A DNA stretch of 64,000 bases from Gluconacetobacter tumulicola (GCF_014174215.1 NZ_JABEQL010000008.1:62001-126000), one strand, 5' to 3'. Positions 17,847 to 28,230 are shown, counted from the stretch's first letter. Notes: generated by a model from the letters alone, not told the origin. Program-made: numbers and translations.

Positions 17847-18753
17847 AACCGCCCCCCTTTCGTCTGCGCAGGACGCCGTCGAACCCGTGATCGGCCTGAT
17901 CGGCGGATCGGGCCTGTATGATATCGACGGGTTGGAAGAGAAGGAGTGGCGCACGGTTGAGACCCCGTGGGGGCTGCCGTCCGATCAGTTGCTGTTCGGC
18001 CGGCTGGACGGCGTGCGCTGCGTGTTCCTGCCGCGTCATGGACGGGGGCACCCGATCCCGCCGTCGCGTCTGAACTACCGCGCCAACATCGCGGCGCTGA
18101 AGATGTCGGGCGTGACCGACATCGTGTCGCTGTCGGCCGTGGGCTCGCTGAAGGAGGAATTGCCGCCGGGGCATTTCGTCATTATCGACCAGTTCATCGA
18201 CCGCTCCTTCGCGCGGGAAAAGAGCTTCTTCGACACCGGGTGCGTGGCCCATGTATCGGTGGCCGATCCGCTGTGCCCGCGTATCGGCGACGTGCTGGAA
18301 GAGGCGGCGCGCGAACTGAAGCTGGATGTGACGCGCGGCGGCACTTATCTGGTGATGGAAGGCCCGCAATTCTCGACCAAGGCCGAGAGCAATCTCTATC
18401 GCTCCTGGGGGTGCTCGGTCGTCGGCATGACCAACATGCCGGAGGCCAAGCTGGCTCGTGAGGCGGAGATCTGTTACGCGACCGTCGCGATGGTGACGGA
18501 TTATGATTGCTGGCATCCGGACCATGACAGCGTGACGGTCGATGCCGTGGTCAAGGTCATGCTGTCCAATGCTGACCGGGCCCGGGCGCTGGTCAAGTCG
18601 GTGATCCCGACCCTGGGCCGTTCGCGCGGCCTGTGCCCGGCCGGGTGCGACCGGGCGCTGGAGCATGCGCTGATTACCGCCCCTGAGAAGCGCGACCCGG
18701 TCCTGCTGGCGAAACTGGAGACCATTGCGGGCCGGGTGCTGTCGCGCGGCTGA
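17836..18753 (+). CDS. mtnP: S-methyl-5'-thioadenosine phosphorylase
   Basis: MtnP splits methylthioadenosine with phosphate to adenine and 5-methylthioribose-1-phosphate in methionine salvage and polyamine clean-up. The 305-residue protein shows the family motifs IGLIGGSGLYDIDGL, LPRHGRGHPIPPSRLNYRAN, TYLVMEGPQFSTKAES and GMTNMPEAKLAREAE. It overlaps petC by 11 bases, so it is probably translated from the same message, although no metabolic tie to the bc1 complex is evident. A hairpin follows its stop. Confidence 0.94.
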   Translation: MSTETAPLSSAQDAVEPVIGLIGGSGLYDIDGLEEKEWRTVETPWGLPSDQLLFGRLDGVRCVFLPRHGRGHPIPPSRLNYRANIAALKMSGVTDIVSLSAVGSLKEELPPGHFVIIDQFIDRSFAREKSFFDTGCVAHVSVADPLCPRIGDVLEEAARELKLDVTRGGTYLVMEGPQFSTKAESNLYRSWGCSVVGMTNMPEAKLAREAEICYATVAMVTDYDCWHPDHDSVTVDAVVKVMLSNADRARALVKSVIPTLGRSRGLCPAGCDRALEHALITAPEKRDPVLLAKLETIAGRVLSRG

Positions 18754-18764
18754 TGTCTCGGCGG

Positions 18765-18790
18765 GATGCGCCGGGGGTGCCCGGCGCATC
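18765..18790 (+). terminator. Hairpin after mtnP
   Basis: An 11-bp stem (gatgcgccggg with cccggcgcatc) has a 4-base loop 11 bases after the mtnP stop. No T run follows, so termination is likely but not certain. Confidence 0.55.
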
Positions 18791-18876
18791 TGTCTGGCGG
18801 CTCCGGTCCTGTGATGAAGGTGGACAACCTTCCGCGCCGGCTTTCTGGCCGATTCTGTTGAAAAGAATTATAAGAT

Positions 18877-18919
18877 ATGGGACGTAGTATCTTCCTTGGC
18901 GGGGGGCACTACGTCCCAT
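18877..18919 (+). promoter_or_regulatory. Perfect 12-bp inverted repeat covering the acyltransferase start
   Basis: ATGGGACGTAGT (18877-18888) is exactly complementary to ACTACGTCCCAT (18908-18919). The 19-base loop holds the G-rich ribosome-binding site (ggcgggggg). The right arm includes the first two bases of the start codon at 18918. Folded as RNA, this would hide the start codon; as DNA it could be an operator. Confidence 0.7.
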
Positions 18920-20027
18920 GGTCTTTCCGTTTATCGACGTGCTGCGCGGCTTCGCGGCGATAAGCGTCGTCGTCTATCATGTGATCATGCATTTTAACTG
19001 GGTTGGATTTCCGACCTCGGGTCCCCTGGTGTGGTTTCGCACGGGGTGGATGGGGGTCGATCTTTTCTTTGTCATTTCGGGTTTTGTAATAAGCCTTTCC
19101 GCTTTTTCTACCCTTGATAAGACTGCGGATAGAAGAAAATTCCTGGCGCATTTTGCACGGCACAGGATATTACGCATTGTGCCGCTGCATTATGCGACGT
19201 GTGTCGTGTTTGTAGTCTATATATATCCTTTCATGTTCTTCAGTCTGGATGGATGGAAGCAATTCGCGACGCATGCGTTATTTATTCACAATTTATTCTT
19301 GATGCACCAGGGTGGAATAAACGGTGTCAATTGGTCTTTGGGTGATGAGGCGCAGTTCTATGTTCTGATGATGTTCGTGGCCGTCTGGCTGCGCCAATGC
19401 CCACCCTGGATCATCGGGGTGGGTGCCGTTGCGATTGCCTGGACGTGGCGGTTATTCATCTATCATGTAACGGATATCACGGGACCGCTCGGGGTGTTTC
19501 CCCGCTTTGTCTATGCGACTCAATTGCCGGGGATGCTGGATGAATTTGCCTGTGGGATTCTGCTGGCACGGTTTGTTCGCACACGGGTAGGGGGGCGCTT
19601 TATAACGACCAACCCTGCGCGGTTATGGGTATTCCCTGCGGCGACCGTACTCATGGGAGGCATATCGTTTCTCGTATATTGGCATAATGCAATATATTGG
19701 GATTCGGAATGGATGGTGGTGAGTTACAAGACGCTGTTTTGTGTCTCTTGTGGTCTTCTTGTGATGTCGGCATGTTCCGTTAATCAGCAATCCCTGCTGC
19801 TGATTTCAGCGCCGTTCAGATATCTGGGCACGATATCCTACGGGATATATTTATGGCATCTGTCCATTATCGAGGCGTTCAAGAGATTGGGTTGGCTTTC
19901 CGGTCCGCAGGCCTTGCCGGCGATCCTTATCCTGACCATCCTGTTTGCGTCCGCGTCATGGCATTTTTTTGAAAAACCCATAATGCAGCGATTTGGACGC
20001 CGGCTCTCTCCTGACGCGGGCGCGTAA
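18918..20027 (+). CDS. Acyltransferase family 3 membrane protein (OafA/YrhL-like)
   Basis: These proteins move an acetyl or other acyl group onto surface sugars across the inner membrane. The 369-residue protein has about ten membrane segments and the family start FIDVLRGFAAISVVVYHV, with the conserved Arg and His. FRTGWMGVDLFFVISGFVIS and the late TISYGIYLWHL are equally typical. Base composition is less GC-rich than neighbouring housekeeping genes, with many T-ending codons, which hints at transfer. It stands alone on the plus strand and converges with the glycosyltransferase operon. The start lies in the inverted repeat described at 18877-18919. Confidence 0.9.
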   Translation: MVFPFIDVLRGFAAISVVVYHVIMHFNWVGFPTSGPLVWFRTGWMGVDLFFVISGFVISLSAFSTLDKTADRRKFLAHFARHRILRIVPLHYATCVVFVVYIYPFMFFSLDGWKQFATHALFIHNLFLMHQGGINGVNWSLGDEAQFYVLMMFVAVWLRQCPPWIIGVGAVAIAWTWRLFIYHVTDITGPLGVFPRFVYATQLPGMLDEFACGILLARFVRTRVGGRFITTNPARLWVFPAATVLMGGISFLVYWHNAIYWDSEWMVVSYKTLFCVSCGLLVMSACSVNQQSLLLISAPFRYLGTISYGIYLWHLSIIEAFKRLGWLSGPQALPAILILTILFASASWHFFEKPIMQRFGRRLSPDAGA

Positions 20028-20110
20028 TCGGGTCTTTCGAGGGGTAAGAAATTTTCTCGCGTGCGTCAGGGCATGGATGGCATGCGCCGTTTCCTTCTGA
20101 CGCCGCAATA

Positions 20111-21142
20111 TCAGCGTACCTCCCGTTCCTTCATGAAATTTTCGAATGAGTTTGCGCCGCTGGAGAACGGATGGGGGAATTGCCGCCGGAGAGCGCCATC
20201 CTGTCGATAAGCCAGCCTGTGCTGGGGAGGGATCGGGTTTCCGCTCTCGTAACGGGCGAAGGCCCACCAGCGTTCCGGCAGGCCCTTGGGTGCCCTTTGC
20301 GCCAACTGGTCCCGGTACCAATACATCAGTTCAAAGACTTCGATACGATTGCCGCAATAGCGTTCCAGCATGACTTCGCCGGCCCATGTGACCTTGGTGA
20401 AGTGAAAGAAGCGCAGTACGCTGTCGGCGGCGCGAATGACGCCGTTGGAATCAATTGCGATCGGACGCTGGCTGAGATTCCAGCTGGCAACATTATAGCC
20501 CGGGTCACGCAGGATCAGCACGTCGTCAAAGAATGCGGGAACGTGATCGCACCATTTTTGATCGGTAAACAATCCGTTGGGAACGTCGTCAAAGCAGAAC
20601 GAAAGGAGCCGGTCACGCCACCATTCGGCGAAACGCCGACCTTCGGGGCGCCCGGATACGGCCACGAAGCCAAGATTGTAGATTCCGAATTTCAGGGAGC
20701 CGATTTCGTTATCCCGAATGGCGATCTCGCTGGTGTCCGGCCGCAGCTGATGAGGCGTCAGGATGACGTTATGGGTATCCAATGCACGTTCGATATCCGT
20801 CAGATCCGCAAAAATCGCGATGTCGGGGTCGATATAGACGATTTTTTCAGCGCCCTGTTCCAGCAGGCGGCAGAGCATCTTTCCCTTTACGGCCGTGCAG
20901 AGTTCGACGATGTCATGTTCGAACATCCATGAATCGAGATTGGGTATTCCGAGTTCCCCGATGCGGACGAGGGCGTCGATCGGCTCTTCATCCAGGTTGA
21001 AGACGAACCCTTCGGGTTCGATATCCGACAGGCAGAACGTGAACTCCCAGTCCGGATGATGGCGATGCAGGGTCTCGCCCAGAACGCGGACGCGATCGAG
21101 ATAGGAAAACGAAGCACTTGTGAAGCATCTTACCTTAGTCAT
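20111..21142 (-). CDS. Glycosyltransferase with GT-A fold (GT8-like)
   Basis: The 343-residue protein has a nucleotide-sugar transferase fold with the metal-binding DxD motif in IVYIDPDIAIF at about 102-110. An LKFGIYNLGFVAV segment and the DQKWCDHVPAFF segment resemble GT8-like and related DUF families. Sugar donor and acceptor are unknown. Its start overlaps the end of the upstream glycosyltransferase by eight bases, so the two are translationally coupled. It is the last gene of a three-gene leftward glycan operon. Confidence 0.8.
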   Translation of the reverse strand: MTKVRCFTSASFSYLDRVRVLGETLHRHHPDWEFTFCLSDIEPEGFVFNLDEEPIDALVRIGELGIPNLDSWMFEHDIVELCTAVKGKMLCRLLEQGAEKIVYIDPDIAIFADLTDIERALDTHNVILTPHQLRPDTSEIAIRDNEIGSLKFGIYNLGFVAVSGRPEGRRFAEWWRDRLLSFCFDDVPNGLFTDQKWCDHVPAFFDDVLILRDPGYNVASWNLSQRPIAIDSNGVIRAADSVLRFFHFTKVTWAGEVMLERYCGNRIEVFELMYWYRDQLAQRAPKGLPERWWAFARYESGNPIPPQHRLAYRQDGALRRQFPHPFSSGANSFENFMKEREVR

Positions 21143-22760
21143 CCTGCACCTCGGACAAGAGCTCTGAACGGTTGGTCATTTCTTGTTCGCGCTGATCGCG
21201 GAGCCAGGCGATGCTACCCTCCTCGGCCAGGAGATAGCCGCGTTGGCGGCTGGAAAGCTTCAGAATGTTCGATAATTTGCCTGTGGCGAGAAGTGCCACC
21301 AATTCGTCTTCGCTTTCCAGAAGAAGACCCTGTCCGGGGGCAGAGCGGCGCAGGAGGACGGGAACGTTGCCTTCTCCGTCGGGTGCCAGCAGGAAGGCGC
21401 CGCCGGCCAGAGCCTCGTAGGCTGCGTAGCAGAAGGTCTCGGGCCAAAGCGACCAGTTGACGACCACGTCGATGTTTCGGGCGACGACGGCCCTGATCAT
21501 GGCATCTGGTCCGTCAAGGGCAATATTGACTTTTGTATAGATAATGTGCCCCGCCGCAGGAACGGAATGTGCCAGTCCGATATGATGGAATTCATAGCGG
21601 GGATCGTTCTGGAAATGCTCGGCCAGATTCTGGAAGATCGGCCATCCTTTCGGGTAGGCCCGCTGACCGAGGAAGGCGATCCTGATCGGACGCCCGGTGC
21701 TGCCCGTTTCGAAAGGAATGTGCGAGTCACTGAGCAGCAATCGACCAAGTGGACGAGCCAGGGCAACGGCATGAGAAAAGGAGGCATGCTTCAGCCAGAG
21801 GGCCAGCGCGGCTTCGGATGGCGCCATGACACATGGCGTGAAGCGCGTGAAAAAGGCCTCGATGCGGGCCAGGAAAGCGGGCCGATCCTCGCCATGGCTA
21901 CAGATTCCGCAGGCCATCGAATGGGAGGGCGGCGCATGGCAATAGACGGTATCGTTACGCAGCAGTTGGACACTGCTGCAGAGGGTGAAGAAATCGTGGG
22001 TCCAGACAATAATGCGATCGTGACACACTGCCTGAATGATGTTGCCGATATCTTCCGGAGCATGGCCCATGAGATGGTGGATGACGGCGTGAACCGGATG
22101 GCCTTTCGGCCGGGCGTGTACAAGTGCCTGGATCAGGCTGGCCGGCGTGGCGTTGCCCAGTTTCGTGCCATTCAGGCAAACGGACAAGGCGACCGGCAGC
22201 CCGGGGACCCGATCGGCCAAGCCCAGTCGGGGGCAGGCAGGAGACAGATGCAGATAATTCCATGAAAGCTCCGAGCAGGTAGCCTGCTCGACCGAAATCA
22301 GCTTCTGTACGCCACCGACATTCTTGCGGTAGTCGTCATGACTGACCGACAGGATGATCGGTCCATCGAGGAATCCGGCTTGCAGCAGGCTCGACAGGCG
22401 CTCCGCCGACAGGACGCCCTCGTCTGGTATCGTGGGTGCCGGGTTTATATCCAACTTTGCCCGGAAGCTGTTCTGGACGCGTGCGCGCATGTCTCGCAAA
22501 GGGGGAATGGCCTTTCGTCCTTCATGTCGGCCAGCGAAGACATAGTGATGAAGGGGGTTTATCCCGGCTTTGGCGACGTCGGGATTTCGCTGCAGGTAGA
22601 AGCCCGTATCGAAGGAGATGCTGGGATTGCGGCCCTCTCGCCAGCCAGTCGCGCAATAATGTTCCAGCGGGTCGATGCGCAGTTCCGCCACATCGGGGTA
22701 GGAACGAAGGTAAAATGTTCTGTCGAAGAAATGTTCGAGAGCCGCAATATGGTCGTTCAT
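21135..22760 (-). CDS. Glycosyltransferase with GT-B fold and N-terminal PDV repeats
   Basis: The 541-residue protein opens with two copies of a motif common in bacterial glycosyltransferases, FYLRSYPDVAELRIDPLEHY and FYLQRNPDVAKAGINPLHHY, each ending G-x-x-EGR. The C-terminal half (RIAFLGQRAYPKGWPIFQNL, ETFCYAAYEALAGGAFLLAP) fits the nucleotide-sugar-binding domain of GT4-type enzymes, with the E-x7-E-like end of the site. The middle is unassigned. It is 26 bases after the FkbM gene and overlaps the next gene by eight bases. Substrate unknown. Confidence 0.78.
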   Translation of the reverse strand: MNDHIAALEHFFDRTFYLRSYPDVAELRIDPLEHYCATGWREGRNPSISFDTGFYLQRNPDVAKAGINPLHHYVFAGRHEGRKAIPPLRDMRARVQNSFRAKLDINPAPTIPDEGVLSAERLSSLLQAGFLDGPIILSVSHDDYRKNVGGVQKLISVEQATCSELSWNYLHLSPACPRLGLADRVPGLPVALSVCLNGTKLGNATPASLIQALVHARPKGHPVHAVIHHLMGHAPEDIGNIIQAVCHDRIIVWTHDFFTLCSSVQLLRNDTVYCHAPPSHSMACGICSHGEDRPAFLARIEAFFTRFTPCVMAPSEAALALWLKHASFSHAVALARPLGRLLLSDSHIPFETGSTGRPIRIAFLGQRAYPKGWPIFQNLAEHFQNDPRYEFHHIGLAHSVPAAGHIIYTKVNIALDGPDAMIRAVVARNIDVVVNWSLWPETFCYAAYEALAGGAFLLAPDGEGNVPVLLRRSAPGQGLLLESEDELVALLATGKLSNILKLSSRQRGYLLAEEGSIAWLRDQREQEMTNRSELLSEVQDD

Positions 22761-22786
22761 GGCCCGATCCCAGGTTGGCGCTTCGT

Positions 22787-24412
22787 TCAGTTCTTGAAAT
22801 ATTTATTGCGAATGCTGGCCGCGACGCGGCGTCCTGTTCGGGCCACCTTCTGGATCGCTGGATGCCTTTCGGCAATCTGCCGCATCGGTGATGTCACCCG
22901 CCAGATCGTACTGATCTCGATGTCCCTGATTCGATTCTGTAGCTGTTGATATAAGCTTTGTAGAACAATGGCCTGTCCGGAGTGGTAATCGACCAGGGAT
23001 TGCATTTGGTCGAGTTGTAATTCCTTGTCTCTCAGATCATCGCGGATCGTGCTTTCCAGATATTTTCCGGCTTCGGCGATCGGATCGAGCATATTGGCCG
23101 TCGTGGCGGCAAGTTCTCTCTCAAGGCGCTGGATTTGCGCCTCGGCTGCCGTCAGTGCGCGGGCGCGATGCGCGAGTGCGTCGACCAGCTTCTGATTGTG
23201 CGCCTGTGCTGCCGTGAGTGCGCCGGCTCGATGCGCGAGTGCGTCAACCAGTTCCTGATTGTGCGCCTGGGCCGCGGCATGGGCTGTCTGCTCGTGCACG
23301 AAGCTGTCTGTCAGATCCTGGTAGCGTGCTGAAAAATCGTTCAGCGCCTGCTGTTGGATCGTGTTCTGTTCATGAGCTTCGCGCAGGGCGTCGCGCGCAG
23401 AACGCTCCAGTGCTGTAATTCTGTCTCCGATCAATTCGCCATTATGCCAGCCGGGCGCCAGGAAGGTCTCGAAATCTTCGCCGCGCATGTAATGTCCGGC
23501 CCGAGCCGCGACGGCCGGGACGTCCTTGCCCTCCCATTCCGGCATGCCCCAGCGGGGGGTCTCCCATAATGCTTCCCGCAGGTCCGCCACGCTGCTGATC
23601 GTGCGCAGGATGCAGTTATGGGCGCGCAGTTTTTCGTCCAGGACCGGCTGGAAGCGGGGGGCAGCCAGCAGGCCGGCTTCAAAGGCGAAGGGAAAGATCG
23701 GGGTGGCCGCGTGACGGAAATTTTCCGGATTGTGGCTGGGGAAGGCGAAGTAGAAGACCTCGAGACCCCAGGATAATAATCGTTCGCAGAGCGCGAGGGA
23801 CTGGGCATCCTCATTGCATTCCAGCCAGAGGGTTACCTGGCCTTGGGAGAGGAGGCGGGCATGGCTGTCGAGGATGCTGAGTTCCATTCCCTCCGCATCG
23901 ATCTTGATCAAGTCGAACGGTCCCTCCTCCTGCCAGAGATCGGACAGCTCCTTGATTGCCGGCACTGTGGGTTGCGAGGTCTGGACCGACGCGTCGGGGG
24001 TAAAGGATGTGGCCCCAATGTTGCCTGGATCGCCATGGGCAGCGGCCACCTTCATACCCGCCCTCCCGATCAAATTCTCCTTGATGGTATGGGGGATGCG
24101 TGCGTTGCTGGCGACGTTATGGGTCAGGAAGGGAATGACTGCCGGATTGGCGTCTACGAAACAGACATGGGAAATCTTGCGCAGCAACGAGATGCCAAGG
24201 CCGAAGGTACCGAAGCACGCGCCGATATCCAGAATCCGTGCGTTCTCCGGCACTATGGAGGCGACGAAGGAGACTTCATCCCATGCCCATTCGCCATAAT
24301 GGGCAAGAAAACGGCCGATAAGGTCATCTTCTGCCGTGGGGATTCTGAACGCCCCGTAGCGCGTGTCGATGTCTTGCAAATGTCGTGCTTCCTCGTACCC
24401 CAGATACATCAC
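22787..24412 (-). CDS. FkbM-type methyltransferase with repeat-built coiled-coil tail
   Basis: Residues 50-200 form a SAM-binding FkbM methyltransferase domain, with ARILDIGACFGTFGLG at 58-73 and FDLIKIDAEGMELSIL at 166-181. FkbM enzymes O-methylate sugars in glycans or natural products. Residues about 330-490 are predicted coiled coil containing two nearly identical 21-residue units (380-400 and 401-421, each AAQAHNQxLVDALAHRA..LT) and a degenerate third. The end, STIWRVTSPMRQIAER, is the tail seen on many surface-glycan enzymes. The coil could measure or anchor a chain-modifying complex; that is inference. First gene of the leftward glycan operon. Confidence 0.82.
   Translation of the reverse strand: MMYLGYEEARHLQDIDTRYGAFRIPTAEDDLIGRFLAHYGEWAWDEVSFVASIVPENARILDIGACFGTFGLGISLLRKISHVCFVDANPAVIPFLTHNVASNARIPHTIKENLIGRAGMKVAAAHGDPGNIGATSFTPDASVQTSQPTVPAIKELSDLWQEEGPFDLIKIDAEGMELSILDSHARLLSQGQVTLWLECNEDAQSLALCERLLSWGLEVFYFAFPSHNPENFRHAATPIFPFAFEAGLLAAPRFQPVLDEKLRAHNCILRTISSVADLREALWETPRWGMPEWEGKDVPAVAARAGHYMRGEDFETFLAPGWHNGELIGDRITALERSARDALREAHEQNTIQQQALNDFSARYQDLTDSFVHEQTAHAAAQAHNQELVDALAHRAGALTAAQAHNQKLVDALAHRARALTAAEAQIQRLERELAATTANMLDPIAEAGKYLESTIRDDLRDKELQLDQMQSLVDYHSGQAIVLQSLYQQLQNRIRDIEISTIWRVTSPMRQIAERHPAIQKVARTGRRVAASIRNKYFKN
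23150..23275 (-). repeat. Two 63-base tandem repeats inside the FkbM gene
   Basis: Two in-frame 63-base units encode the 21-residue (three-heptad) coiled-coil units at residues 380-421. They differ at only a few bases, including Glu/Lys and Gly/Arg changes. A third, diverged unit precedes them in coordinate order. Unit-number change would alter rod length by 21 residues. Confidence 0.8.
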
Positions 24413-24750
24413 GCTGTTGGAACAGTGTGTGGTAAGGATCGCACGTAGCGCCGCCCCATCGCAGATGTCGGCTTGCGCCCGTCCAGCACCAGATTTGGCA
24501 TGATCCGCCTATTGCCTCGGTTCGCTCATCAACAGTTCAAGGGCGCATTGCCCTGGAATTACGTGAACGCGAGACATGCCCGGCGGTTATATCGCGTCGA
24601 TGCAAATATTTTGACTGATGATGTAATCTGCGCCGGACGGTCTTGTGATGAGAAGCGGAAGGTCATGCCCCCAATGAGGGCTGACCAACACGTATTCGTG
24701 ATATTTCTGCAGATATCATGCTGGCTGCGAGGCGGCTGCCGCTGGGAGGC
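24413..24750. other. Gap upstream of the glycan operon
   Basis: This 338-base gap separates the stop of the dienelactone hydrolase gene (24751) and the start of the FkbM gene (24412), both leftward. It should contain the glycan operon promoter. A rightward open frame crosses it but continues as antisense of the hydrolase gene and looks non-coding. No clear box, repeat or hairpin was found. Confidence 0.5.
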
Positions 24751-25419
24751 TCAGAGCTGCCGGTCGAAGAAGGCCAGGCTGCGGGTCTGGGCCAGTTCCG
24801 CCGCCGGAGCATTGAAGCTGGCGCGTTCTGAACAGCCGAACCCATGCCCGGCATCGGGGTAGATGTGGATCGGCAGATCAGGATGGGCGGCACGGATGGC
24901 AGCGATATCGGAAAGCGGGATCGATCCGTCGGTCTCGCCGAAATGCAGTTCCACCGGGCAGCGGGGGAGCAGGTTCCGCTCGGCGGCGATGCCGGCGCCA
25001 TACCATCCGACCGCCGCCCCGAAACTGTCGGTCCGGCAGGCTGCCTGCCAGGCGAGCGTGCCGCCCCAGCAATAGCCGATGATGCCGGTATGGGCCGGTT
25101 CCAGCCCCAGCGCCCGTGCGGCGGCGACGATATCGAGCAATGTGTCTTCGGGCGGGATTGCGGCGCGCAGTTTAAGGCCCTTCTGTACCCCGGCCTGGTC
25201 ATAGGCCAGTTCCACATTCCGCTCGGCGCGGTCGAACAGGGCAGGGGCGATGACGCGATATCCTTCGGCGGCGAAGGCGTCGGCAACCGTGCGGATATGG
25301 TGATTGACGCCGAAAATCTCCTGCACCACCACCAGCGCGCGGGAGGCATCGGCCGGGCCGGCACTGTAGGCGGAAAGCGTGTGACCGTCCGAGGCGGTCA
25401 GGGTGATGGTCTGGCTCAT
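24751..25419 (-). CDS. Dienelactone hydrolase family protein
   Basis: This alpha/beta-hydrolase has 222 residues. The nucleophile cysteine lies in GYCWGG, the acid in GETDGSIP, and the histidine in DAGHGF, the Cys-Asp-His triad of carboxymethylenebutenolidase-type enzymes. VVVQEIFGVN carries the conserved glutamate. Family members hydrolyse dienelactone in chloro-aromatic breakdown, but most homologues outside such clusters have unknown substrates, and no aromatic-degradation gene is nearby. ATG 25419 is chosen over more distant starts because it begins the family N-terminus (MSQTITLTASDGHTLSAY). Confidence 0.88.
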   Translation of the reverse strand: MSQTITLTASDGHTLSAYSAGPADASRALVVVQEIFGVNHHIRTVADAFAAEGYRVIAPALFDRAERNVELAYDQAGVQKGLKLRAAIPPEDTLLDIVAAARALGLEPAHTGIIGYCWGGTLAWQAACRTDSFGAAVGWYGAGIAAERNLLPRCPVELHFGETDGSIPLSDIAAIRAAHPDLPIHIYPDAGHGFGCSERASFNAPAAELAQTRSLAFFDRQL

Positions 25420-25464
25420 GGGCGGGTCCTTTTCTGTGCCAACGATGGCCGGTAGAGTGGCGCC

Positions 25465-25665
25465 ATGGCTGAGATCGTCAACCTGCGGCAGGCGCGCAAG
25501 CGTAAGGCCCGCGCGGAACAGGCCGCCGTGGCGGCGACGAACCGCGCCCTGCACGGCAGGACGGCCGCCGAGCGCGATCGCGACCGGCAGGAGGCCGATC
25601 GGGCCCGACGCACGCTGGATGGTGCGCGGCTGCCCTCCGGGACCGAGCGGGACGGGCAGGGCTGA
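25465..25665 (+). CDS. DUF4169 small basic protein
   Basis: A 66-residue, strongly charged protein begins AEIVNLRQARKRKARAEQAA and continues NRALHGRTAAERDRDRQEA. This matches the DUF4169 pattern of small alphaproteobacterial proteins. It is probably entirely helical. Function is unknown. It is divergent from the dienelactone hydrolase gene, 45 bases away, and converges with the usg gene. Confidence 0.8.
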   Translation: MAEIVNLRQARKRKARAEQAAVAATNRALHGRTAAERDRDRQEADRARRTLDGARLPSGTERDGQG

Positions 25666-25711
25666 CATGACCCTGGCGGCCTGCCAGCCCTGTGCTGTCA
25701 ATGTTGGGCGG

Positions 25712-25972
25712 TCAATGTAATGTGAGACAGGCCGAGGCATGGCGCAGTGCCGGAGGGCCGATCAGGGCCTGCTGCGCCACCCTGACCGAGTGCAGTTGGC
25801 CCTCCAGCGAACGGGTCCAGAAATCGAGAAACCGGCGGAGCTGCGGATAGGACGGCGCCAGATCGAGTTCCTGCCAGATATAGGTCTGGAGCAGGGTTGG
25901 ATGGTCGGGAAGGCGATAGAGGATCTCGGCGGTCGTCAGGCGGTAGTCGTTGAGCTGGAGCCGCAAGGACAT
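25712..25972 (-). CDS. Usg family protein
   Basis: This 86-residue protein carries the Usg signature: YRLTTAEILYRLPDHPTLLQ, YIWQELDLAP, RFLDFWTRSLEGQLHSVRVA. Usg is a small conserved alphaproteobacterial protein named for its position next to other genes; its role is unknown. ATG 25972 follows a close GAGG and is preferred over GTG 25978. It is divergent from groES, with about 270 bases between that include the CIRCE promoter. Confidence 0.85.
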   Translation of the reverse strand: MSLRLQLNDYRLTTAEILYRLPDHPTLLQTYIWQELDLAPSYPQLRRFLDFWTRSLEGQLHSVRVAQQALIGPPALRHASACLTLH

Positions 25973-26101
25973 GGACACCTCGGTGCGGGATCGACGGTTG
26001 TGGACACATCGTCAGCCTGCGGGATAGGCCGGGCGTATTTCAACAAAAATTCTTTATTCCCAGAAACTTGGCAGTCGTCGAAAGAAAGTGCTGCCAAAGC
26101 G

Positions 26102-26130
26102 TTGACATGGGCGGGGTGGGCACCTACCTG
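26102..26130 (+). promoter_or_regulatory. Sigma-70-type promoter of groESL
   Basis: TTGACA (26102-26107) is followed after 17 bases by TACCTG (26125-26130). The CIRCE operator starts five bases downstream, at the expected transcription start. Confidence 0.75.
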
Positions 26131-26134
26131 TTTG

Positions 26135-26161
26135 TTGGCACTCTCGCAAGGAGAGTGCTAA
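26135..26161 (+). promoter_or_regulatory. CIRCE operator (HrcA site)
   Basis: TTGGCACTC, a 9-base spacer and GAGTGCTAA make an inverted repeat that differs from the CIRCE consensus at one base (G for A in position 3). It lies between the promoter and groES, so HrcA would repress groESL until heat shock. Confidence 0.93.
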
Positions 26162-26245
26162 AGCGACGCGGCTCTGGCGCGCGTGCCAACCCGGTGGCGT
26201 TGCTTATTCAAGGGCGTTACCTTTTTTGATGTGGAGCGATCCATA

Positions 26246-26536
26246 ATGACGAATTTTCGGCCCCTGCATGACCGTGTGGTCGTCCGTCGCCTGACCGGCG
26301 AAGAGAAGACGGCTGGCGGCATCATCATCCCCGACACCGCCAAGGAAAAGCCGATGGAGGGCGAGGTCATCTCGGTCGGCCCCGGCGCGCGGAACGAGCA
26401 GGGACAGATCGTCGCCCTCGACGTGAAGGCGGGCGACAAGGTGCTGTTCGGCAAGTGGTCGGGCACCGAGGTCAAGATCAATGGCGAGGAGCTGCTGATC
26501 ATGAAGGAAAGCGACATCATGGGCGTGATCGCCTGA
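26246..26536 (+). CDS. groES: Co-chaperonin GroES
   Basis: GroES is the heptameric lid of the GroEL folding chamber. The 96-residue protein begins [12 protein letters not shown] and has the mobile loop [20 protein letters not shown] and the end [22 protein letters not shown] 26246 with GGAG upstream fits the family start. It precedes groEL by 53 bases and shares its CIRCE-controlled promoter. Confidence 0.98.
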   Translation: MTNFRPLHDRVVVRRLTGEEKTAGGIIIPDTAKEKPMEGEVISVGPGARNEQGQIVALDVKAGDKVLFGKWSGTEVKINGEELLIMKESDIMGVIA

Positions 26537-26559
26537 AGTCCTTCCTCTTTCCTTTCTGA

Positions 26560-28230
<1,671 letters not shown>

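Noticed and set aside
23898..23912. TTGATCAA-like palindrome
   Set aside because: It lies inside the FkbM coding region and lacks the full FNR spacing; chance is likely.
24473..24862. Rightward open frame upstream of the FkbM gene
   Set aside because: Its second half is antisense to the dienelactone hydrolase gene and the first half has no recognisable features or ribosome site.
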